A DNA stretch of 64,000 nucleotides from an uncultured Bacteroidota bacterium (lineage in GTDB: Bacteria > Bacteroidota > Bacteroidia > Chitinophagales > Chitinophagaceae), in NCBI GenBank assembly GCA_903874055.1, contig CAIQQR010000122.1, forward strand, positions 1 to 64,000. The letters run 5' to 3'. Below the pieces are notes generated by a model, which ran no database searches, was not told the origin of the DNA, and saw only the letters and a program-made list of their open reading frames with translations. A program made the position numbers and the translations under genes. The stretch's first letter is position 1; every line of letters starts with the position of its first letter. Shown in pieces: positions 39,601-47,541 of the stretch.

Positions 39601-41375
39601 GCAATACCACAGGTAAATACAATACAGGTTTTGGAAGACAAACTTTAAGTTCAAATATAGCAGGCGATTACAACACAGCCATTGGAAATGCAGCCGATGT
39701 CACCGGAGATGCAAATAATTCCACAGCCATTGGAAATGGTGCAATCACTGAATTAAGCAATGCCATTCAATTAGGTAATGCAAATGTGACTAGTGTAAAT
39801 ACTGCTGGAACTTACATCACAACCAATACAAGTTCAGCTACTTCTTCTTCAACAGGGGCATTAGTGGTAGCTGGTGGTGCAGGTATTGGTGGTAATTTAT
39901 ATATTGGGGGAAATGCATTTGCTTCTACCCCTTCTTCAAATGACAATTCAACAAAATTAGCTACCACAGCTTATGTGATGAATGCAATAGCTGGCGTTAG
40001 CACAACTACTTCAGGTAGCAGCGGCTGGGGCTTAACGGGCAATAGTGGTATGGTGGACGGTACAAATTTTATTGGCACCACCGATGCACAACCACTAAAT
40101 ATTGTAGTTAACAATACTGCGTCGGGTAGAATAGATGTTTCAAGTGTAAGCGGACAAACTTCAATGGGTTATGGAGCAGCTAGTAGTACAGTGCGTAATG
40201 TTTCAAATTCAGATGGAACTAAAAATACAGGTATTGGATATCAGACCATAAAAAATACAGGATATGGAAAAGAAAATACCGCTTTAGGATACCAAGCAAT
40301 GCTTAATAATTACAGCGGTTCAGGTTCTACTGCCATTGGGTTTCAGGCTATGAGTAATGCAGTAAATAATAGCCAAACAAGTGCTGTTGACGTGGTTAAT
40401 ACTGCCATCGGATATAAAGCATTGCAAGGCTCTGCTACACCCGCAAATAATACAGGAATTAAAAACACGGCCGTCGGGGGCTATAGTATGCTTTCAAATA
40501 CAAGTGGTTCTTTTAATACTGCTTCAGGATATATGTCCTTAAGAGACAATTCAAGTGGAAATAATAACACGGCTTCCGGTATAACTGCTTTAGTTTTTAA
40601 TACATCCGGGAATAACAATGTTGGTTTTGGAAACTTTGCAAATGGGAAAAATATGATTGGAAATAATAATACTGCATTAGGGAATTATGCTTTAGGAAAT
40701 AATGTAGCAACGGGAAACACCGCTATTGGATACTTTGCTGGTAATGCGTCTACAACAGGTACCTACAACACATTTATTGGTTATGGGGCAGATGCCTTTG
40801 CAACACCAACAAACTCAACAGCAATAGGCTATGGTGCAATTGTAGTTGGAGATAATACAATGCAGCTTGGCAATACAAATTTACAATTTGTAAGTACTAG
40901 TGGCATGATGCAAATTACAAATTACACTGAATCAACGGATATATATAATGGCGCCTTATCCGTATCTGGTGGTGCGGGTATTGCTAAAAACTTAAATGTA
41001 GGGGGTACTGTATTTGCAGCAGAAGTGGATACAAAACATTTAAAAGGCAATTCAGCAACACCAACCATTGCAGCATCTACTGGAGCAGGTACTACTCCAA
41101 CTATTAGTATTAGTGGTACAGATATGAGTGGTGTCATTTCAATAAGACCAGGGACAAGTCCATCCATCAATGCAGTACTAGCAACCATTACTTATAATAT
41201 TGGATATAGCACAGCACCAGTTGTTGTGATTACTCCAGCAAACGCTGTAACTGCAAGTCTTTCATCGGCACAAGCCGTTTGGATTAATATTGGGACCACT
41301 AACTTTACAATCAATACCAATTCAACAGCTTTATCTGGTAGTATATATAAATGGAACTATGTAGTTATTCAGTAA
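36615..41375 (+). CDS. Giant phage-tail-fibre / trimeric-autotransporter-like surface protein (fibre 2)
   Basis: N-terminal LGIFFQAIARDKMDNPAKYRKIYIQ...WDYTKEWIDLG; SIANGGTGQSTPNAAFNALAASQTSNSGKFLTTDGT; YadA-head-like NTAIG(Y/F)xAL repeats; STGALVVAGGAGIGGNLYIGG. Confidence 0.82.
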   Translation: MKISFSKVPLSLLVVLLFISPLTTKAQIPGLGIFFQAIARDKMDNPAKYRKIYIQTSIIESMHSTGSFLTEIHQSTTDANGIFNISIGQGKQTSGTSNDLLSIPWSKGPMFLNLKIAIEPLTPLMNWDYTKEWIDLGSSPFGTVPYALSAGNTTTITDINKVNVKDSNLVYVTPFQLLLKKIDTTSLSNRINNKLNVSDTSTMLSPYTKQNQVNSALALKLNIADTASMLKNYTVSSKLSALAFTGNYNDIFNKPTAIGNIVNTINNLTGDIIIDKNTIGFGYVDNTSDANKPVSILTNDALAKKVDKSSINIANGIPSLDANTKIPSNLLPAISFTSVLVANSSTQMQGIGTTALKGTVVVRTDISKTYILSADNSTNLSDWIEILNPVAPVQSVNGKLANVSLTSSDIMEGSNEYFTQNKARLSISANTPINYNAASGLLTADTSTSNYGLVTRYNLQQVNNANATNLNRKVNISDTSSMLFPYAKTITFKKYIDSVSDVLNSNIVASNNGIVIPDATINTKGILKLAGDLAGSANAPIIADGVVTNNKIAAGISASKVGLGNVNNTDDLSKPISTLTQNALNLKLYSTDTATMLSNYLSNIHNTNNTLATKFNVSDSANMLSNYKNYQITLNNIKLNKSDTAAMLSAYLVALDKKELTANKSNDATLGGGSPSVTLYPTQSAIKQYVTNTIGSSSISATSLIGVVSIANGGTGQSTPNAAFNALAASQTSNSGKFLTTDGTNASWTSITTPWSILGNAGMVDGTNFIGTTDAQPLNFQIGGIVSGRFDVSAVSGQATLGYGAGSTTQRNTTSNYGLKNTGFGFNAIKNTTYGNGNTALGYQSLLNNFSGSGSTAIGYQAMSNANSLNTSSTFMTANTAMGYQSLQGSATATANTGIANTAIGFKALQLNTSGGSNNALGAYSLNSNTTGYGNSANGYYALNGNTSGNENTAIGIQSLLLNTTGFSNTAVGSYALNTNLTGYGNTATGSEALTGNTTGKYNTGFGRQTLSSNIAGDYNTAIGNAADVTGDANNSTAIGNGAITELSNAIQLGNANVTSVNTAGTYITTNTSSATSSSTGALVVAGGAGIGGNLYIGGNAFASTPSSNDNSTKLATTAYVMNAIAGVSTTTSGSSGWGLTGNSGMVDGTNFIGTTDAQPLNIVVNNTASGRIDVSSVSGQTSMGYGAASSTVRNVSNSDGTKNTGIGYQTIKNTGYGKENTALGYQAMLNNYSGSGSTAIGFQAMSNAVNNSQTSAVDVVNTAIGYKALQGSATPANNTGIKNTAVGGYSMLSNTSGSFNTASGYMSLRDNSSGNNNTASGITALVFNTSGNNNVGFGNFANGKNMIGNNNTALGNYALGNNVATGNTAIGYFAGNASTTGTYNTFIGYGADAFATPTNSTAIGYGAIVVGDNTMQLGNTNLQFVSTSGMMQITNYTESTDIYNGALSVSGGAGIAKNLNVGGTVFAAEVDTKHLKGNSATPTIAASTGAGTTPTISISGTDMSGVISIRPGTSPSINAVLATITYNIGYSTAPVVVITPANAVTASLSSAQAVWINIGTTNFTINTNSTALSGSIYKWNYVVIQ
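36632..36664 (+). repeat. Perfect 14-bp inverted repeat inside the signal-peptide coding region of fibre 2
   Basis: AAAAGTACCACTAA-gccta-TTAGTGGTACTTTT begins 17 nt after the first base of the ATG. Confidence 0.95.
38880..40910 (+). repeat. Tandem duplication of the head module in fibre 2, period about 1149 bp (383 aa)
   Basis: NAGMVDGTNFIGTTDAQPLNFQIGG and NSGMVDGTNFIGTTDAQPLNIVVNN; ATGGTGGA(T/C)GG at 38901 and 40050. Confidence 0.85.
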
Positions 41376-41942
41376 TTATTCAACTATGATTTGAAACTTA
41401 TCAAGCAAACCAGCCAATTGGTGCACACTATGTTTTGACTTTTTAATTTTATTGGTTTCAATATCAATTGAATAATTAAACGAGCTGCTTAGGTTGGCGC
41501 GCTCTAAATTGGTGAATGAAAAAATGGCTGCGCTTAAGTCACAGTTGTTAAAAACACATTCCGTTAAATCCGTTTCAGAAAAATCTACTTCGTTTAATTT
41601 TGAATTTATAAAACTCGTTTTTTTAATTTTTGTTTTATAAAAAGAAGCGTTGGTTAGTATACAATCATTAAAAGAAAAGGAAAGTCCAAAAGCATTAGCA
41701 TCTCCAAATTGCATGCCTATCATTTTGCAACCTTTAAATTTTATATCTCTAATATTGGTGTTATTAATTTTTACCAGACTTAAATTACAGTTTTCAAAAC
41801 AGGTGTCAATAAAAGTATAGTTGGATAAATTTGTATTTGAGAAATTGCAATTTTTAAAAATGCAATTTTCATATTCCCCTATTTGCAGTCCTTCTGAGGA
41901 ATAATCAATGTTTTCGTATTGTTGATCTTGATAGAGTTGCAT
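41376..41942 (-). CDS. Pentapeptide repeat protein
   Basis: A(N/D)LxX-like repeats: CIFKNCNFSNTNLSNYTFIDTCFENCNLSLVKINNTNIRDIKFKGCKMIG...VDFSETDLTECVFNNCDLSAAIFSFTNLERANLSS. Confidence 0.88.
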   Translation of the reverse strand: MQLYQDQQYENIDYSSEGLQIGEYENCIFKNCNFSNTNLSNYTFIDTCFENCNLSLVKINNTNIRDIKFKGCKMIGMQFGDANAFGLSFSFNDCILTNASFYKTKIKKTSFINSKLNEVDFSETDLTECVFNNCDLSAAIFSFTNLERANLSSSFNYSIDIETNKIKKSKHSVHQLAGLLDKFQIIVE

Positions 41943-42036
41943 GAGGTGGGAATTTACATTTGCTAAGATAGAAAATTAATGATTGCCGTCGCGCTGCTCC
42001 GGCATCCTGGAGTGGGCGGTGCAAAATGCGTCAGTA

Positions 42037-42055
42037 GTTCGAATACTGTCTTCCC
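42037..42055 (+). repeat. Inverted copy of the tRNA-Pro 3' end (tRNA-like remnant)
   Basis: GTTCGAATACTGTCTTCCC versus GTTCGAATCCTGTCTTCCC (minus strand of 42236-42254): 18/19 identical, opposite orientation. Confidence 0.7.
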
Positions 42056-42072
42056 TACTAATTTTATTTCTT

Positions 42073-42194
42073 TACTTTAACAGGCCTCATTGCTTCGCAA
42101 TGATACGAGTAGGAAATAATTTGCAAACATAAGCTAGCTTAATGTTTGTCAAATTATATTCCACTCGTTGCCTTCGGCAAGGCCTGTTAAAGTA
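42073..42194. repeat. 122-nt nested palindrome with cloverleaf/cruciform potential
   Basis: Outer 15-bp arms TACTTTAACAGGCCT/AGGCCTGTTAAAGTA; side hairpins TCATTGC-TTC-GCAATGA and TTGCC-TTC-GGCAA; central stem ACGAGTaGGAAATAATTTGCAAACAT / ATGTTTGtCAAATTATaTTCCACTCGT. Confidence 0.92.
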
Positions 42195-42199
42195 GGGGC

Positions 42200-42234
42200 A
42201 TAAAAAAAGCCAGTATTGCTACTGACTTTTTTGT
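42200..42234 (-). terminator. Hairpin terminator downstream of tRNA-Pro
   Basis: Minus-strand AAAAAAGTCAGTA-GCAA-TACTGGCTTTTTTT. Confidence 0.7.
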
Positions 42235-42307
<73 letters not shown>

Positions 42308-42387
42308 TTCCATTATAACTTGCGTTATAAATATTTTTAAGCCGGTGATCTGCTCTATTTTAAAACCCAAGAACTAAAAGTTAAGTG

Positions 42388-42476
42388 CGGAGAGGAAGGG
42401 ATTCGAACCCTTGGTACAGTTTAACCCGTACGGCAGTTTAGCAAACTACTGATTTCAGCCACTCATCCACCTCTCC
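42388..42476 (-). tRNA. tRNA-Ser (anticodon GCU), long variable arm
   Basis: Minus strand GGAGAGGTGGATGAGTGGCTGAAATCAGTAGTTTGCTAAACTGCCGTACGGGTTAAACTGTACCAAGGGTTCGAATCCCTTCCTCTCCG. Confidence 0.95.
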
Positions 42477-42529
42477 TCCGAACCTCTTTCGAGGGGTGCA
42501 AAAATAAGCACTGATTCTTTAAATTCCTA

Positions 42530-42569
42530 AAAAAAGTCCGGAATAAACTAAATAAAGTTCGTTCCGGAC
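42530..42569 (-). terminator. Intrinsic terminator of dnaA
   Basis: Minus strand GTCCGGAA...TTCCGGACTTTTTTT, 3' of dnaA. Confidence 0.85.
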
Positions 42570-42614
42570 CAATATATTATTAAACTACGTTGTTTAGTTG
42601 GCTTTTGCCTCAAT

Positions 42615-44042
42615 TTACATAGCTGCTAACTGTACTTTTTGCGTAAGCTCCATTACATTTTCGCGGAACATAGAATCGGTGTCCATTAAATCCTTCACTG
42701 TTTGACAAGAGTGAATTACTGTAGTATGATCACGACCGCCAAAGTGCTCTCCAATTGTCTTTAATGAGTTCTTAGTAAATGCTTTTGCTAAATACATAGT
42801 AATCTGACGAGCCTGTACAATTTCACGTTTACGCGTTTTTTGTAACAACTTATCATATGGCACTTCAAAGAATTCACAAACCATTTTCTGAATTGCGTCA
42901 ATGGTAATTTCCTTGCTACTTGTTTTCACAAAATTGCGGAGTACTTTCTTCGCTAACTCAACATCAATCTCTTTTTTATTCAAAGACGACTGGGCTAATA
43001 AGGATATTAACGCGCCTTCTAATTCTCTAACATTGGTATTGATATTATACGCCACATACTTCACCACTTCCTTTGGCATTTCCAAACCATCTGCCTTCAT
43101 CTTTTTCTCTAATATCTCAATACGCGTTTCATAGTCTGGCACTTGAATGTCGGCACTCAAACCCCAACGGAAACGACTTAATAATCTTTCTTGTAATCCT
43201 TCCAAATCCTTAGGTGCTTTATCCGATGTTAACACCAACTGCTTTCCACTTTGATGCAAGTGGTTAAAGATGGCGAAAAATGCATCCTGAGACTTTTCAG
43301 CTCTGTTAAAGAATTGAACGTCATCAATAATCAACACATCAATTAATTGATAAAAATGTATAAAGTCATTGATTGCGTTATTGCGACTATGATCCTGGAA
43401 CTGATTGATAAATTTTTCAGAGCTCACATATAAAACCACTTTATTTGGATGAACGCGTTTTACATCGTTACCAATAGCTTGTGCTAAGTGTGTTTTACCT
43501 AAACCAACGCCACCATAAATAACCAATGGATTAAATGAATTTGCTCCAGGTTTTTCAGCCACTGTTTTACCAGCACGGCGCGCTACCCTATTACAATCAC
43601 CTTCTATGAAAGAATCAAATGTGTAATTATGATTTAATTGAGGATCAATTTGCATTTTCTTTAATCCAGGAATCACAAACGGATTCTTTACTGGATTATC
43701 AATCACCAATGGGAAGTTCATCTCATTGTTATTGTATGTCTTCATGCCACTTGCCGGCACATCCATTGATCCTTTTTTGTTGTTACCGCTGTCCACCATG
43801 ATGCGGTATTCCAATCTTGCCTCTTTTCCTAATTCACGCTTTAAAGTTTTTGCTAATAAGTTCACATAATGTTCTTCTATATATTCATAAAAGAATTGGC
43901 TTGGAACTTGGATCATTAAAACATGCTCCTTCAAGTCGACTGGTTGAATTGGTTCGAACCATGTCTTAAAGTGCTGCCATTCGACAATATCTTTAATGAT
44001 CTTCAAACAATTGCTCCAAATTAAATCTGCACTTTTAGCCAT
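42615..44042 (-). CDS. dnaA: Chromosomal replication initiator protein DnaA
   Basis: NPLVIYGGVGLGKTHLAQAIGNDV; VLIIDDVQFF; GGRDHTTVIHSCQTV. Confidence 0.98.
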   Translation of the reverse strand: MAKSADLIWSNCLKIIKDIVEWQHFKTWFEPIQPVDLKEHVLMIQVPSQFFYEYIEEHYVNLLAKTLKRELGKEARLEYRIMVDSGNNKKGSMDVPASGMKTYNNNEMNFPLVIDNPVKNPFVIPGLKKMQIDPQLNHNYTFDSFIEGDCNRVARRAGKTVAEKPGANSFNPLVIYGGVGLGKTHLAQAIGNDVKRVHPNKVVLYVSSEKFINQFQDHSRNNAINDFIHFYQLIDVLIIDDVQFFNRAEKSQDAFFAIFNHLHQSGKQLVLTSDKAPKDLEGLQERLLSRFRWGLSADIQVPDYETRIEILEKKMKADGLEMPKEVVKYVAYNINTNVRELEGALISLLAQSSLNKKEIDVELAKKVLRNFVKTSSKEITIDAIQKMVCEFFEVPYDKLLQKTRKREIVQARQITMYLAKAFTKNSLKTIGEHFGGRDHTTVIHSCQTVKDLMDTDSMFRENVMELTQKVQLAAM

Positions 44043-44375
44043 TTTACTTACGAACCCTTTATATAGTGAAATAAGATAATTCTACTTTTTCCCCTGATTA
44101 TCGAATTGTTAATCAGACTGCGAATATTCAAAACAATTGTTGAAAAAAAAACTTTTTTATTTGATTTTTTTTACATGTCTCAAAAACACTTCGTCTTCCT
44201 ACTTTTTAATCGAATGATCAGGCGTTCAAGATAGCTCAATTTCTAATAAAAAGAAAGTTTATCCACTATTTTTTAAAAGATTTTATTTCAAAAAGCGAAT
44301 GACCATTTGCTTCCCAAGTTGCACAGCCAAGAATTGGGGATTAAATCCTACCTTTACCCACTTAAATATATAATT

Positions 44376-44747
44376 ATGAGCTACGAACTAACTGGTAAAT
44401 TAATAGCAAAATACGATACTGTTCAAAGAAAAGAAACCTTTAAAACAAGAGAATTTGTGATCGAAAAGTCTGATGATATCAATGGGAAATTAATCACAAA
44501 TTATGTGAAGTTTCAATGTGTTCAAGATAGAACAACCATGCCAGACCGCTTTAACCTTGGAGATACTGTAAAAGTGCTTTTTAATATTAAAGGTTCTAAA
44601 TGGAATAAAGACGGGAAAGATAACTATATCACCAATTTAGATGCTTGGAGAATGGAAGCTGTTGCATTAGGTGGAGACACTGCACCAACTGATAATAGCT
44701 ATTTTGATATGCCTCCAGGCGAATCTGGGGATGATTTGCCATTTTAA
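44376..44747 (+). CDS. DUF3127 domain protein
   Basis: Start at MSYELTGKLIAKYDTVQRKETFKTREFVIE; KGSKWNKDGKDNYITNLDAWRME. Confidence 0.82.
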   Translation: MSYELTGKLIAKYDTVQRKETFKTREFVIEKSDDINGKLITNYVKFQCVQDRTTMPDRFNLGDTVKVLFNIKGSKWNKDGKDNYITNLDAWRMEAVALGGDTAPTDNSYFDMPPGESGDDLPF

Positions 44748-44766
44748 AAAAAGATACATAATATTA

Positions 44767-44796
44767 AAGCCTGTCTATTATAGGCAGGCTTTTTTA
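44767..44796 (+). terminator. Intrinsic terminator downstream of the DUF3127 gene
   Basis: AAGCCTGTCTATTATAGGCAGGCTTTTTT. Confidence 0.88.
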
Positions 44797-44830
44797 GGCT
44801 CAAGCAATTTTTAGGATAAAAACCTAACCC

Positions 44831-46432
44831 ATGCAAAAACAAATTCAACTTCGCGTAAAGCCAGAAGAAGCAGCCAATGCTTCCTCCCTGATATTTTTAG
44901 TAGCCCAAGCCATTGGGCAGACTCCTGAATCCATTTCGGGCTACCATATTTTAAAACAATCCATTGATGCAAGAAGTCGTCAACAAATATGGATTAACCT
45001 AAGCTTATTAGTTTTTATTAACGAGTCGCCTAGTAATCGATATAGCGACAAACTTATTTTCCCAGTCTTACCGACAAATGCCAAAGAAGTCATTATTATT
45101 GGCGCAGGTCCAGCCGGCCTTTTTGCAGCCCTCGAATGCATACAATTAGGTGTAAGACCCATAGTGCTAGAGCGAGGGAAAGATGTACGCTCAAGACGCA
45201 GAGATTTAGCCAAATTAAACAAGGAAGGCATCGTCAACCCAGAGAGTAATTATTGCTTTGGGGAAGGGGGTGCTGGAACTTATAGTGATGGGAAATTATA
45301 TACCCGAAGCAATAAACGAGGAAGCATAGATAAGATCCTAAGATTATTTTACCAGTTTGGAGCCGATGAGCGTATTTTATATGAAGCGCACCCCCATATT
45401 GGAACCAATAAGCTACCTCATATCATTACCTCCATGCGTACTCAAATTGAACAAAGTGGTGGGAAGGTTTTATTTGAAAAAAAACTGGTAGATATGGTTA
45501 TTGAAAAAGGGACTATCAAAGAGGTGTTCACTGCTGATGGAGACCGATATCCCACTCAAGCCGTTTTATTAGCAACCGGCCATTCGGCTAGGGATATCTT
45601 TAGCCTCTTTTATGAAAAAGGCATTTTGATTGAAGCCAAGCCTTTCGCACTTGGGGTTCGTGTGGAGCACCCTCAATCCATCGTAGATGGCATACAATAT
45701 CATTGTGCTGTGAGAGGCCCCAATTTGCCCCCGGCTTCCTACAGCCTGGTGGAGCAGGTGAACGACAGAGGGGTGTTTAGTTTTTGTATGTGTCCAGGAG
45801 GAATTATTGCACCAGCAGCAACCGCCCCTGGGGAAATTGTAGTAAATGGCTGGAGTCCTAGTAAAAGAGACAATGCCTTTGCCAATAGTGGCATGGTGGT
45901 GCAAATAGACCTAGCTACGGCAGCCGAATATTTGACCAAATCAACGAAAAAAAATAATTCAAGTATAAATTTAAATAACCCTTTATTATTACTTGATTTT
46001 CAAATATATGTAGAACAAAAATCATTTGAATTTGGAGGTGGAAAACAAATTGCCCCAGCTTCCAGATTAGTGGACTTTTGCTCCAATAAAATATCCAAGG
46101 ATTTACCCAATGCCAGCTACCTGCCAGGGCTTCATAGCGCCGACTTGAGTAATATTTTACCCAACTTTGTACGCAACACGCTACAGGAAGGGTTTAAGGC
46201 TTTTGGTAAAAAAATGAAAGGATATTATACTAATGACGCAATTGTGGTAGCCACCGAGAGTAGGACATCCTCCCCAGTGCGTATTCCTAGAGATCCAGTA
46301 TCTTATCAACATCCTCAACTATCTAATCTATACCCCTGTGGTGAAGGGGCAGGTTATGCAGGGGGCATTGTGAGCGCCGCCATGGATGGCCAAAAACTAG
46401 CACAGGTGATTGCAAGTCAACTAGGCAGTTAA
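44831..46432 (+). CDS. Uncharacterised NAD(P)/FAD-dependent dehydrogenase
   Basis: EVIIIGAGPAGLFAALECIQLGVRPIVLERGKDVRSRRRDLAKLNKEG...NYCFGEGGAGTYSDGKLYTRS; YPCGEGAGYAGGIVSAAMDG. Confidence 0.87.
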   Translation: MQKQIQLRVKPEEAANASSLIFLVAQAIGQTPESISGYHILKQSIDARSRQQIWINLSLLVFINESPSNRYSDKLIFPVLPTNAKEVIIIGAGPAGLFAALECIQLGVRPIVLERGKDVRSRRRDLAKLNKEGIVNPESNYCFGEGGAGTYSDGKLYTRSNKRGSIDKILRLFYQFGADERILYEAHPHIGTNKLPHIITSMRTQIEQSGGKVLFEKKLVDMVIEKGTIKEVFTADGDRYPTQAVLLATGHSARDIFSLFYEKGILIEAKPFALGVRVEHPQSIVDGIQYHCAVRGPNLPPASYSLVEQVNDRGVFSFCMCPGGIIAPAATAPGEIVVNGWSPSKRDNAFANSGMVVQIDLATAAEYLTKSTKKNNSSINLNNPLLLLDFQIYVEQKSFEFGGGKQIAPASRLVDFCSNKISKDLPNASYLPGLHSADLSNILPNFVRNTLQEGFKAFGKKMKGYYTNDAIVVATESRTSSPVRIPRDPVSYQHPQLSNLYPCGEGAGYAGGIVSAAMDGQKLAQVIASQLGS

Positions 46433-47409
46433 TCCTGCGATTTAATTTTTTTTGATAATAATAAGCCGTTCTTAATCAATTGATTAGATTTATATGATTT
46501 TAATTCATCTTCAAGTTGATTCGAAATGCTTCTCGAGCTTCCCAAATCGGGTTTACCCGCATTTACCCATGCTGTATACCAGAAGTCGGATAGTAAATTT
46601 GCGGAGGCTATTAACTGGCCATTGATGGTTGGCCCTAACTCAATTGCGTAAGCTTCAGCAAACTCCTTTGTATATGCCTTAGTCTCTTTGCCATATCTAA
46701 CCATGGTCTTATACTTGGTGTCTGGAGTGAACTGGGCAGTAAGCTTGGTCTCTTTGGCGAACATTTCAGGTAATAAAGCATTTGCTTTTCTGATATCCTT
46801 CCATAATGCCTCAGCCGGATTTTTTAAATATACTGCTGAGTGCTTGCTATATAAATCATAGTCATTCAAATTCAGTTCGGGGATGTAAGACTCCCATAAA
46901 CCATGCAATCCTTTTTGGCCTGTTAGTTGACCATCATAGTTTGTAGTAGTATGTAAAGGCACGTGTAAATCCCCAATATAATGCCCTAAATCTGCAGCAT
47001 AAAATAGGATACTGTCCTTGTTTTTTGACTTAAAAGCTTGAGTCAAATGTTCCATTTGCATCATTGCATTATAGGGTCCCCAACCATATCTTTTTAAACT
47101 ATCTACCCCGTACTTTTTCACTGCAGATTCCCAGTCCATTGGCATGTCGTAGGCAGCTTTTGGCCCAAACATTTCTAAGTCAATAAAGTGCTTGGTATCT
47201 TCCGTTTTATCTGTATTTCGTCGAATATCTGGCCTTGGCGCATTCTCTACTAAATAGGACATTTCACTATGAAAATAAGATTGCAATGGAGCTGGTAAAC
47301 TATAAATGGCTAATTGATTTATAGTGCGGTGTACCAAAAAACCCCAGCTACTTAGCCCAATAACTAAGGCCAATAACAAAGCTGAATAACCCATTTTCTT
47401 AGAGATCAT
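46429..47409 (-). CDS. Zinc-dependent phospholipase C / S1-P1 nuclease-like protein
   Basis: SSWGFLVHRTINQLAIYSLP; AADLGHYIGDLHVPLHTTTNYDGQ; HGLWES. Confidence 0.78.
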   Translation of the reverse strand: MISKKMGYSALLLALVIGLSSWGFLVHRTINQLAIYSLPAPLQSYFHSEMSYLVENAPRPDIRRNTDKTEDTKHFIDLEMFGPKAAYDMPMDWESAVKKYGVDSLKRYGWGPYNAMMQMEHLTQAFKSKNKDSILFYAADLGHYIGDLHVPLHTTTNYDGQLTGQKGLHGLWESYIPELNLNDYDLYSKHSAVYLKNPAEALWKDIRKANALLPEMFAKETKLTAQFTPDTKYKTMVRYGKETKAYTKEFAEAYAIELGPTINGQLIASANLLSDFWYTAWVNAGKPDLGSSRSISNQLEDELKSYKSNQLIKNGLLLSKKIKSQD

Positions 47410-47515
47410 ATGCTATAAATTTTCACGAATATAGCCTATTATCCTTTTTTCAATACGCCATTCCTATAATTTAACCTTTGATTAAATCAGCTTTCAACCA
47501 ATTGAATATCTTATC

Positions 47516-47523
47516 TATATTTG
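47516..47523 (+). promoter_or_regulatory. Possible -7 promoter element (TAnnTTTG) of the ABC transporter operon
   Basis: TATATTTG 19 nt before the likely ATG at 47542. Confidence 0.4.
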
Positions 47524-47541
47524 ATTCATAAAACATTCCCC

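Noticed and set aside
27471-41375. Prophage hypothesis for the tail-fibre-like genes
   Set aside because: No terminase, portal, capsid, tape-measure, integrase or lysis genes nearby; fibres have signal peptides and sit with lipoprotein/OMP/CTD genes.
41945-42056. Intact tRNA gene on the plus strand
   Set aside because: Only the T-arm and acceptor 3' strand resemble a tRNA; no matching 5' acceptor, D-arm or anticodon arm found upstream.
45569-45904. 111-aa minus-strand ORF
   Set aside because: Antisense to a well-supported FAD-dependent dehydrogenase.
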